A DNA stretch of 17,933 nt, taken from assembly GCA_900299065.1 (NCBI GenBank), contig OMIJ01000226.1:1-17933 (forward strand), written 5' to 3'. Made by a program: the position numbers and the translations under genes. Origin of the DNA: Hyphomicrobiales bacterium (GTDB lineage: Bacteria; Pseudomonadota; Alphaproteobacteria; Rhizobiales; Beijerinckiaceae). A model generated the notes under the pieces. It was not told the DNA's origin. It saw only the letters and a program-made list of their open reading frames with translations, and did not search any database. Every line of letters begins with the position of its first letter. The stretch's first letter is position 1. Below are positions 1 to 6,440 of this stretch, in pieces.

Positions 1-2
1 CT

Positions 3-278
3 TTTGATTTTGCCGAATTGTTTTTGAGCGATGAGATAAGGCAGCGCTCTTGTCTTGGCTTTCGCTCAAGCTTTGACGAAAAAGGCCTCCGTCTTTCCGG
101 GCTTGCTTGTGGGTCGATGGGACAAAAATTTGACAAGCAGGATCTCGCTTGTTCCCTGGATCAACTAACTTTGGCAAATTCTGCTGACGAGAAGAATCTG
201 GCGGCCTTTTTTGCTGCGCCCTTGCGCATAAAAGAATGCGTGGATCGTCGACCAGTCGCCACAAAGGCAAAACGCTGA
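3..278 (+). CDS. possible 3' fragment of an unrecognised gene
   Basis: An open frame runs from the first complete codon of the contig to a TGA at 276-278. It has no stop upstream, so it may be the end of a gene cut by the contig edge. A TTG at 18 could start an 86-residue protein, but no convincing Shine-Dalgarno sequence precedes it. The product is mixed charged and hydrophobic and ends in a basic stretch (DRRPVATKAKR). I see no domain, signal peptide or known motif. It could equally be non-coding. Confidence 0.25.
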   Translation, partial: FDFAELFLSDEIRQRSCLGFRSSFDEKGLRLSGLACGSMGQKFDKQDLACSLDQLTLANSADEKNLAAFFAAPLRIKECVDRRPVATKAKR

Positions 279-341
279 CGCTGACAAACCTATTCCAAAT
301 CAAGACTAGCTTATTTTCTTTCGATTAATGAGGATATTGAT

Positions 342-665
342 ATGAATATGACAAAAAATTTGTTCGTACTTGCTAAGGTTGCCCTGATCACTCTGGGAAT
401 GATGAATTTGGCGCAAGCGGCGTCAGTCAAGCAGAAAGCCAAGCCCGCTCAACACTCAAAATCCCCTTCGATCCTCATACAAAAACGCAGCTTTCTTGAT
501 AGCGGTCGCGTTGTTCCTATTGGCTCGATGTCGCATTATATGGATGACAGTACAGTGTTGCATGTGCCTGTTTATCGACAGATTTTCCCAAGCCGTTTTG
601 GCGGTGATGTCTTGCCTGAACGTTTTAATATGCCGGGCAAACCTGTGTCCCTTTTCACTTTCTGA
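342..665 (+). CDS. small secreted protein of unknown function
   Basis: This 107-residue protein begins with a clear Sec signal peptide: MNMTK, a hydrophobic core (LFVLAKVALITLGMMNL), and a likely cleavage after AQA near residue 26. The mature part is about 80 residues. It starts with a basic Lys/Gln/Pro-rich stretch and then has a compact segment (RSFLDSGRVVPIGS and later GDVLPERFNMPGK) that looks conserved in style but matches no family I can name. It has no cysteines, so disulfides are excluded. The ATG at 342 is supported by GAGGA at 330-334, seven bases upstream. It has a periplasmic or exported role at most; function unknown. It stands alone between non-coding gaps, as the first of three small secreted proteins on this strand. 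Confidence 0.75.
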   Translation: MNMTKNLFVLAKVALITLGMMNLAQAASVKQKAKPAQHSKSPSILIQKRSFLDSGRVVPIGSMSHYMDDSTVLHVPVYRQIFPSRFGGDVLPERFNMPGKPVSLFTF

Positions 666-874
666 GCCGCGCTCATTCGGTTTAGGCTGGGCATAATTGG
701 GCCTCCTCGCGTGATACAAAACGTAAATTCGTGATTGGATTCAATCCCTTAATCTCTTAAAAAGCCTTTGTGTCCCAGTCGCTTTTTGATCTTGCAGTCT
801 TTTTATCCAGCGCTAAGCTTAGCTTGCAGGAAAGGCGTCACAAATATGACGTCGTCAAAAAGAGGGAGGAGAAC
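666..874. other. intergenic gap without a recognisable gene
   Basis: I see no gene in this 209-base gap. A continuous frame extends the next gene upstream to a TTG at 770, but the extension lacks a ribosome site and would bury the signal peptide. A purine-rich GGGAGGAG at 864-871 is the ribosome binding site of the gene at 875. A 12-base palindrome lies at 812-823 (GCTAAGCTTAGC). No clear promoter hexamers were found. Confidence 0.4.
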
Positions 875-1336
875 ATGCGCATTTTGATTGCTGGATCTGT
901 CATGCTTTTGTCGCTTGTGACCAGTGAATTGGCCTTTGCTCAGGCCTGTCCGCAGGGTGTGGTTGATGTGCCGCGTGGCCGCGGGGCAACAATTTCCATC
1001 ATGCGCAATGGTGCTGAGGCCAGTCTTATCACGGTGGAATGGCTACGTGATGGCACGGGTTATTTCACTAAGGATTCAGCGCAGGATGTTGAGGCTGAGC
1101 AAAATAAGGCTCTGGACTATAAAATGACGAATGCAGCTGCTTTTGCACCCAAGGCCAATTCTGAATTGCAAGTGCGGTTGACGGGCGGCTTTAAAGATAG
1201 TGGCGCGAATAAATGCATGGGCGAGGCGATTGTTCAGCGTTTGGGGGATCGCACCGAAGTCAGGTTTAATGCCACCAAGGGCGGTGCTGCCAATACTGTT
1301 GTGACAGTGACCTATCAAGCAGCAACAGCAAAATAA
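875..1336 (+). CDS. small secreted beta-rich protein of unknown function
   Basis: The protein has 153 residues from the ATG at 875. That start is chosen because GGGAGGAG sits just upstream (864-871) and the product then opens with a textbook signal peptide: MRILIAG, a hydrophobic core, and cleavage after AQA at about residue 24. The mature protein starts at or near Cys25 and has a second cysteine at 114 (NKCMGE), so one disulfide is possible. The rest alternates short hydrophobic and polar stretches (ISIMRNG, ASLITVEWL, LQVRLTGGF, VVTVTYQ), which suggests a beta sandwich. I recognise no family. Cys25 is not in a lipobox, so a lipoprotein is unlikely. A stem-loop at 1369-1400 may end its transcript. 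Confidence 0.8.
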   Translation: MRILIAGSVMLLSLVTSELAFAQACPQGVVDVPRGRGATISIMRNGAEASLITVEWLRDGTGYFTKDSAQDVEAEQNKALDYKMTNAAAFAPKANSELQVRLTGGFKDSGANKCMGEAIVQRLGDRTEVRFNATKGGAANTVVTVTYQAATAK

Positions 1337-1368
1337 TCTCCTCTGAGCAAGTTTGTTTTTGCCTATGA

Positions 1369-1400
1369 GGCAGTGCGTAGGGCCATCGCTTCGCACTGTC
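1369..1400 (+). terminator. candidate stem-loop terminator after the gene at 875
   Basis: GGCAGTGCG (1369-1377) pairs with CGCACTGTC (1392-1400) with one G-T wobble. The loop is 14 bases and a weak T-rich run (TTATTT) follows. The position 33 bases after the stop codon fits a terminator, but the large loop and poor T-tract make it uncertain. Confidence 0.4.
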
Positions 1401-1518
1401 TTATTTCATGGTGAGGATATTGCAGAGCGCGTTAATTCAGGTACACTTTAGTAAGAGATTGCCTGGCTTAAGCATGGGCCTCTCTTATGAAAGTCATTAA
1501 ACAATCAGGGAGGATGAA

Positions 1519-2208
1519 ATGTTGAAACAAAGCCTGATGGCTTGTGCTTTGATTTGTCTGACATCAAGTGCATTTGCCCAGCAACCTGCTGCGCCTGCTC
1601 CAGCTGCGCCAGCAGCAGCACCCCAGCAACCCATGCGATTTTTTGTCACCAGCGCTGCCAAGGCCAGTGGTGATCTGGGCGGATTGGCTGGCGCTGATGC
1701 CATTTGCCAATCACTTGCCAGCGCAGCTGGAGCCGGTGATCGCACCTGGCATGCTTATCTGAGCACACAGGCTACCAATGGTCAGCCAGCCGTCAATGCG
1801 CGCGATCGCATTGGTAATGGGCCCTGGCATAATGCCAAGGGAACGCAAATTGCCGCCAATGTTGCGGATCTGCATGGCGATAATGAGCGTGATCGCAATT
1901 TCATCAACAAAGATTCTTCCCTTGATGAAAAGGGCAATTCTGTCCCCGGCGTTGGCGATCAGCCCAATCAGCATGACATTTTGACGGGTTCGGATTCTTT
2001 GGGGCGTGCCTTTACTGTGGCGGATGATCGCACGTGCAGGAATTGGACAAGTGCTGCGCCAACGGACCATGCCATTGTTGGCCACACAGATCGACGTGGT
2101 GGTGGCAATGTTTCATGGAATTCGGCGCATCAAACGCCGGGCTGTGATACGGAAAGTCTGCGCCGCGTGGGCGGAGCAGGGCGGCTGTATTGCTTTGCCA
2201 CGAACTGA
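1519..2208 (+). CDS. secreted C-type-lectin/endostatin-like protein
   Basis: The 229-residue protein has a signal peptide (MLKQSLMACALICLTSSAFA, cleavage near residue 20) followed by an Ala/Pro linker at 22-38. The globular part starts at FFVTSA (41-46) and has the signature GDLGGLAGADAICQSLA (51-67), then WHAYLS (77-82). This FVTS...GGLAGAD..C...A...W.AYLS pattern is typical of proteobacterial proteins annotated as lectin or DUF1554-like, which adopt a C-type-lectin/endostatin-like fold. Four cysteines (63, 173, 209, 225) could form two disulfides; the pairing C63-C225 and C173-C209 is inferred. The C-terminus (GRLYCFATN) matches the expected final strand. GGGAGG just before the ATG at 1519 supports the start. 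It is probably periplasmic or extracellular; the ligand is unknown, and sugar binding is not demonstrated by the sequence. Confidence 0.82.
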   Translation: MLKQSLMACALICLTSSAFAQQPAAPAPAAPAAAPQQPMRFFVTSAAKASGDLGGLAGADAICQSLASAAGAGDRTWHAYLSTQATNGQPAVNARDRIGNGPWHNAKGTQIAANVADLHGDNERDRNFINKDSSLDEKGNSVPGVGDQPNQHDILTGSDSLGRAFTVADDRTCRNWTSAAPTDHAIVGHTDRRGGGNVSWNSAHQTPGCDTESLRRVGGAGRLYCFATN

Positions 2209-2231
2209 TCTGCAGTTCTGATAGATAAAAG

Positions 2232-2257
2232 AAAAGCCGCACTTTGGTGCGGCTTTT
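2232..2257. terminator. two-way intrinsic terminator between the lectin-like gene and leuB
   Basis: GCCGCAC (2236-2242) and GTGCGGC (2247-2253) form a perfect seven-pair stem with a TTTG loop. It is flanked by AAAA on the left and a T run on the right, so it works on both strands between two converging genes. A second small hairpin (TGGCTC 2263-2268 with GAGCCA 2274-2279) lies next to it on the leuB side. Confidence 0.9.
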
Positions 2258-2305
2258 TTATTTGGCTCGTCGAGAGCCAGAGTTGAAAATCCAACCCTGA
2301 ACTTA

Positions 2306-3415
2306 TCAACCTTGCTTTTCCAATTGCGCGAGAATGGCATCACCCATTTGCGGCGTGGAGAGTGTCGAAGTTGCATTGCCTTTAATGTCTGCAGTGCGCA
2401 AGCCTGCATCAAGCACATCGGCAATCGCCTTTTCAATGCGATCGGCGGCCTCGCCAAGATTGAAGGAATAGCGCAGTGCCATTGCAAATGAGGCAATCAT
2501 GGCGATGGGATTGGCAAGGCCCTTGCCGGCAATGTCAGGGGCTGAGCCATGGACGGGCTCATACATGGATTTGCGCTTGCCGGTTTTGGCATTTGCTTCA
2601 CCCAGCGAGGCGGAGGGCAACATGCCCAGCGAGCCTGTGAGCATGGATGCAACATCGGACAACATATCGCCAAACAGATTATCAGTGACGATCACATCAA
2701 ATTGTTTGGGCCAACGTACCAATTGCATGCCCAGCGCATCAGCGAGCTGATGTTCAAGCTGTACATCGCTATATTCGCGCTTGTGCAAAGCCGTGATCAC
2801 TTCGTTCCACAAAACTCCTGATTTCATCACATTGCGTTTTTCAGAAGAGGTAACTTTATTATTGCGCTTGCGGGCCAGTTCAAAAGCGACACGGCCAATG
2901 CGCTCGATCTCGTAAGTGTCATAGACCTGCGTATCAATGCCGCGCTTCTGGCCATTGCCCAGATCAATGATCTGTTTGGGCTCGCCAAAATAGACACCGC
3001 CCGTCAATTCGCGCACAATCATAATGTCGAGGCCTTCGACGATTTCGCGCTTGAGCGATGAGGCATCGGCGAGAGCAGGATAACAAATGGCCGGCCGCAG
3101 ATTAGCAAACAGGCCAAGATCTTTGCGTAGACGCAACAGGCCAGCTTCGGGGCGCACATCATAGGGAACCGAATCCCATTTGGGTCCGCCCACAGCCCCG
3201 AAGATCACAGCATCAGAGGCCATGGCCAGCGCCATGTCAGATTCGCTAATGGCTTTGCCATGCGCATCATAAGCAGCGCCGCCGACAAGGCCGTGTTCGA
3301 TTTCAAATTTTGCAATGCCGGCCTTTTGCGTCCAGGCGGCAATCTTTTCGACTTCCCGCATGACTTCCTGACCAATGCCATCTCCGGGGAGGAAAAGCAG
3401 ATTGAAACTGGCCAT
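2306..3415 (-). CDS. leuB: 3-isopropylmalate dehydrogenase
   Basis: LeuB oxidises and decarboxylates (2R,3S)-3-isopropylmalate with NAD+ to 2-oxoisocaproate, the third step of leucine synthesis, in the cytosol. At 369 residues it has the usual family length. Visible signatures are LFLPGDGIGQEV at the N-terminus, substrate arginines in LRLRKDLGLFANLRP (94-108), VRELTGGVYFG (134-144), the metal aspartates in VTDNLFGDMLSD (243-254), and the NAD-binding segment EPVHGSAPDIAGKG (286-299). All are intact. The ATG at 3415 follows GGAAGTT on the - strand. It lies 78 bases downstream of efp on the same strand, with a strong hairpin between them, and converges on the lectin-like gene across a shared terminator. 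The leuCD genes are not in the window. Confidence 0.97.
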   Translation of the reverse strand: MASFNLLFLPGDGIGQEVMREVEKIAAWTQKAGIAKFEIEHGLVGGAAYDAHGKAISESDMALAMASDAVIFGAVGGPKWDSVPYDVRPEAGLLRLRKDLGLFANLRPAICYPALADASSLKREIVEGLDIMIVRELTGGVYFGEPKQIIDLGNGQKRGIDTQVYDTYEIERIGRVAFELARKRNNKVTSSEKRNVMKSGVLWNEVITALHKREYSDVQLEHQLADALGMQLVRWPKQFDVIVTDNLFGDMLSDVASMLTGSLGMLPSASLGEANAKTGKRKSMYEPVHGSAPDIAGKGLANPIAMIASFAMALRYSFNLGEAADRIEKAIADVLDAGLRTADIKGNATSTLSTPQMGDAILAQLEKQG

Positions 3416-3456
3416 TGTTCAACTTCCATTTTTGCGATTAATGATCTTATGAGTTT

Positions 3457-3483
3457 GCAGGATTATCTTTCGAATAATCCTGC
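3457..3483. promoter_or_regulatory. perfect 10-bp hairpin between efp and leuB
   Basis: GCAGGATTAT (3457-3466) is the exact reverse complement of ATAATCCTGC (3474-3483), with a seven-base loop (3467-3473). It lies after the efp stop and about 40 bases before the leuB start on the transcribed - strand. No T run follows on that strand, so it is not a standard terminator. It may be an RNA processing or attenuation element, or an operator. Function is not shown by the sequence. Confidence 0.55.
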
Positions 3484-3493
3484 TCAAGCTGTC

Positions 3494-4063
3494 TTAGTCC
3501 TTGGCGCGCTCAACATAGCTGCCATCTTCTGTTTGAATGACAATGCGCGTGCCAACCTGAATGTGCGGAGGCACCATGACGCGTGCGCCATTCGACATAA
3601 TAGCAGGCTTGAAAGAAGATGAGGCGGTCTGACCTTTCATCGCCGGTTCTGTTTCGACGACTTCTAAAGTAATGCGCTGAGGCAATTGAATGGCAACAGC
3701 TTGCTCATTGAAGATGCTGAGCATGACCTTCATGCCTTCTTGCAGATAAATGGCCTGATCGCCGATCACATCATCTGAGACTTGCACCTGATCAAAAGTC
3801 TCGCTGTTCATGAAATGATAGCCATCATCATCTTTGTAGAGGAAGCTGAAGTCGCGATCTTCAACAAAGGCGCGCTCCACCTGTTCGGTGGTCTTGTAGC
3901 GATCAGTTGTCTTCACACCATCGGAGAGGCGACGCATGTCGATCTGTGTGGTGGGTGTGCCCTTGCCCGGATGAAAGCTTTCGGCAGAAAGCACGACATA
4001 GAGCTGGCCATCCTCGCGCTCGAGAATATTGCCCTTACGAATGGAACTGGCGATGACTTTCAC
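3494..4063 (-). CDS. efp: translation elongation factor P
   Basis: EF-P binds ribosomes stalled at consecutive prolines and promotes peptide bond formation. The protein has 189 residues, one more than the E. coli factor, and shows the three-domain layout: the KOW-like N-terminal domain with HPGKGTP (31-37), then two OB-like domains ending in GTRIVIQTEDGSYVERAKD. K34, at the tip of the loop, is the residue that receives beta-lysine in EpmA/EpmB organisms. The genes for those two enzymes begin about 150 bases away on the other strand, which strongly supports this modification here. The start codon is GTG (4061-4063 on the - strand), preceded by GAGGAA. EpmC, which hydroxylates the modified lysine in enterobacteria, is not in the window. 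Confidence 0.97.
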   Translation of the reverse strand: MKVIASSIRKGNILEREDGQLYVVLSAESFHPGKGTPTTQIDMRRLSDGVKTTDRYKTTEQVERAFVEDRDFSFLYKDDDGYHFMNSETFDQVQVSDDVIGDQAIYLQEGMKVMLSIFNEQAVAIQLPQRITLEVVETEPAMKGQTASSSFKPAIMSNGARVMVPPHIQVGTRIVIQTEDGSYVERAKD

Positions 4064-4211
4064 GGAACTTCCTCAAAGATGCGGCCGCAGGCGACCTATT
4101 GGATTGATGGGGGCCGGTGGGTGGACTATGCATCCTGAGGCGACCCACAAGGCGAAATCGGGCCGCACAATAGCGATTCACACGCGAAGCGCCAGCTTAT
4201 TGAGTGAAACA
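4064..4211. promoter_or_regulatory. divergent control region between efp and epmA
   Basis: This 148-base gap must hold the promoters of efp (-) and epmA (+). The efp ribosome site GAGGAA is at 4069-4074 on the - strand. An eight-base direct repeat AGGCGACC occurs at 4089-4096 and 4138-4145. I cannot assign -35 and -10 boxes with confidence. Confidence 0.45.
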
Positions 4212-5324
4212 ATGATGAGTTCAGCCTCCCACCCGGCCGATCCTACGTCGGGGAGCCTGCCAGTAAGCTCCCGGCAGGGCCCAGAAGCGAGCCCCTGGTG
4301 GCAGCCCCATGTCCATGCCGACCGACGCCCGCGGCTGATGGCCAGGGCGCGGCTACAGGCATCAATCCGGCAATGGTTTACAGATCAAGGCTTTACAGAG
4401 GTTGATGTGGCGGCTTTGCAGGTCTCGCCGGGTAATGAAGCCCATATTGGGGCTTTTGCCACGCAAATGCAGGATCAAGAGGGAGAATGCCGGGTCTTTT
4501 TGCATTCTTCGCCGGAATTTGCCTGTAAAAAGCTCCTCAGCGCTGGGGAAAGCCAGATTTTTTCGCTCTCCCATGTGTTTCGCAATGGCGAGCGTAGCCC
4601 CCTGCATCATCCCGAATTCACAATGCTGGAATGGTATAGGGCGGGGCAGGGCCTATCGGAGCTTCAGGCCGATTGCATGGCCTTACTCGCCTTGGGGGCG
4701 AGGGCTTGCGGGACGCAGGTCTTGAGCTTTCGGGGCAGGACGGCAGATCCTTTTGCGCCGCCAGAGCTTTTGAGTGTTACAGATGGCTTTGTGCGTTATG
4801 CCGGGATTGATCTGTCCTTGAGCCTGTCGGAGGCGGGTACGGATCGTGATCAGCTGGCGCAGCAAGCTGCTGGGATTGGTCTGCGCGTGAGCGGCGATGA
4901 CAGCTGGTCGGATCTGTTCAGCAAAATTCTTTCAGAGTTTGTCGAGCCTAAACTGGGCATGGGGCGGGTGACCTTTTTGTGTGATTATCCTGTCTCGGAG
5001 GCGGCCCTGGCACAGCGCTCAGGGCTGGATCCGCGCTTTGCTGAGCGTTTCGAGCTTTATGCTTGCGGGGTTGAATTGGCCAATGCCTTTCATGAATTGA
5101 CCGATGCTGATGAGCAAAGACAGCGCTTTGAACTAGAAATGGATGAGCGCGAGCAAGTTTATGGGGAGCGCTATCCCCTTGACGAAGATTTTCTCGCAGC
5201 ACTTGCGCTTATGCCAAAGGCCAGCGGCATTGCGCTTGGCTTTGACAGGCTGATGATGTTGGCAACGGGCGCACATAAAATCGAGGATGTGCTCTGGACG
5301 CCTGTAGTGAGGACGGTGCCTTGA
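4212..5324 (+). CDS. epmA: elongation factor P--(R)-beta-lysine ligase
   Basis: EpmA (also GenX, PoxA, YjeA) is a paralogue of the class II lysyl-tRNA synthetase catalytic core. It activates (R)-beta-lysine with ATP and transfers it to K34 of EF-P. With the ATG at 4212 the protein has 370 residues, close to the family length plus a short N-terminal tail. It lacks the anticodon-binding domain expected of LysRS. Visible features are WWQPHVHADRR near the N-terminus, SPEFACKKLL (100-109), motif 2 FRNGERSPLHHPEFTML (123-139), ELANAFHELTD (about 288-298) and motif 3 GIALGFDRLMML (339-350). The frame is open back to 4029, but that start would overlap efp. The Shine-Dalgarno is weak. A start at 4338 would remove conserved residues. 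It is followed by epmB with a four-base overlap. Confidence 0.95.
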   Translation: MMSSASHPADPTSGSLPVSSRQGPEASPWWQPHVHADRRPRLMARARLQASIRQWFTDQGFTEVDVAALQVSPGNEAHIGAFATQMQDQEGECRVFLHSSPEFACKKLLSAGESQIFSLSHVFRNGERSPLHHPEFTMLEWYRAGQGLSELQADCMALLALGARACGTQVLSFRGRTADPFAPPELLSVTDGFVRYAGIDLSLSLSEAGTDRDQLAQQAAGIGLRVSGDDSWSDLFSKILSEFVEPKLGMGRVTFLCDYPVSEAALAQRSGLDPRFAERFELYACGVELANAFHELTDADEQRQRFELEMDEREQVYGERYPLDEDFLAALALMPKASGIALGFDRLMMLATGAHKIEDVLWTPVVRTVP

Positions 5325-6379
5325 GTAAAGCAAGCTTGCATAGCGCAGCGCAATTGCTGGAGGCCGGATTGATTCCGTCTGACCGCCTGAGTGCGATTGA
5401 GCAAGTTGGTGCGCGTTTTGCAATAGCCATTACACCGCAAATGGTGGAGCTGATAGATCGTAATGATCCGCAAGATCCTATTGCGCGCCAGTTTGTTCCC
5501 GATGAAAGCGAATTGAATATTCGGCCGCATGAATTGAGTGATCCCATTGGCGATGCAGTCCATAGCCCTGTGGAAGGCATAGTGCATCGCTATCCTGATC
5601 GTGTGTTATTAAAGCTCTTGCAGGTCTGTCCGATCTATTGCCGCTTTTGTTTTCGTCGTGAAACAGTCGGCCCGGGCGAGAATGCCTTTTTATCAGCAGA
5701 GTCTGTCGACAGAGCTTTCTCTTATATTTCGTCGCATTCTGAAATCTGGGAAGTGATATTGACGGGCGGTGATCCTCTGGCGCTTTCGCCGCGCCGTTTG
5801 CGCGAGGTCATGACACGTTTGGGCGTGATTGATCATGTCAAAGTGGTGCGCATTCACACGCGTGTTCCAGCTGTTGATTCAGCGCGCATCACCGAGCAGC
5901 TGATTGAGGCGCTCAAAGCCTCTGGCAAGACTGTTTTTGTAGCGCTGCATGCCAATCATGCGCGGGAATTAACACCATTGGCGCGGGCGGCCTGTGCCAG
6001 GCTCATTGATGCCGGCTTTCCCATGGTCAGCCAGAGCGTTTTATTGCGCGGTGTGAATGATAATATTGCTGCACTCAGTGATCTGATGCGGGCCTTTGTC
6101 GAGACAAGAATCAAACCTTATTATTTGCACCATGGCGATCTTGCGCCCGGCACAGCGCATTTGCGCACCGGTGTGGATGAGGGTTTGGCGCTCATGCAGG
6201 GTCTGCGCGGCCATGTCTCCGGCCTGTGTCAGCCAAGCTATGTGCTCGATATCCCCGGAGGCCATGGCAAGAGCGTGCTGGATACGTCCCATGCGGCGCT
6301 CAACGGCACACAAGGGGTCACATTGCGGGATTTTCGCGGCCAGCATCACATCTATCGGGATGTGATTGAGGAGAAATGA
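5321..6379 (+). CDS. epmB: EF-P beta-lysylation protein, lysine 2,3-aminomutase
   Basis: EpmB (YjeK) converts (S)-alpha-lysine to (R)-beta-lysine, the substrate of EpmA, using S-adenosylmethionine, PLP and a [4Fe-4S] cluster. The 352-residue protein has the radical-SAM triad C103-x3-C107-x2-C110 in VCPIYCRFCFRRE, the SAM-binding LTGGDPL (147-153), and the PLP lysine K317 in DIPGGHGKS. The full length agrees with the family, and the short C-terminus distinguishes it from clostridial lysine 2,3-aminomutases. Translation begins at a TTG that overlaps the epmA stop (TTGA at 5321-5324). GAGGA at 5309-5313 supports it, which implies translational coupling. Together with EpmA and EF-P it completes the modification route within 3 kb. 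Confidence 0.95.
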   Translation: MSKASLHSAAQLLEAGLIPSDRLSAIEQVGARFAIAITPQMVELIDRNDPQDPIARQFVPDESELNIRPHELSDPIGDAVHSPVEGIVHRYPDRVLLKLLQVCPIYCRFCFRRETVGPGENAFLSAESVDRAFSYISSHSEIWEVILTGGDPLALSPRRLREVMTRLGVIDHVKVVRIHTRVPAVDSARITEQLIEALKASGKTVFVALHANHARELTPLARAACARLIDAGFPMVSQSVLLRGVNDNIAALSDLMRAFVETRIKPYYLHHGDLAPGTAHLRTGVDEGLALMQGLRGHVSGLCQPSYVLDIPGGHGKSVLDTSHAALNGTQGVTLRDFRGQHHIYRDVIEEK

Positions 6380-6440
6380 CCAAAGCCAGTGCGCATGGCT
6401 CGCATTATGATGGGGCATGATTCGTTTTTTAGGATCGCAT

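Noticed and set aside
812..823. Palindrome GCTAAGCTTAGC
   Set aside because: Twelve bases is within chance for this length of sequence and no promoter or gene feature is tied to it.
770..874. Upstream extension of the secreted protein at 875
   Set aside because: A strong Shine-Dalgarno and signal peptide fix the start at 875.
4029..4211. Upstream extension of epmA
   Set aside because: It would overlap efp, adds residues with no family match, and has no ribosome site.
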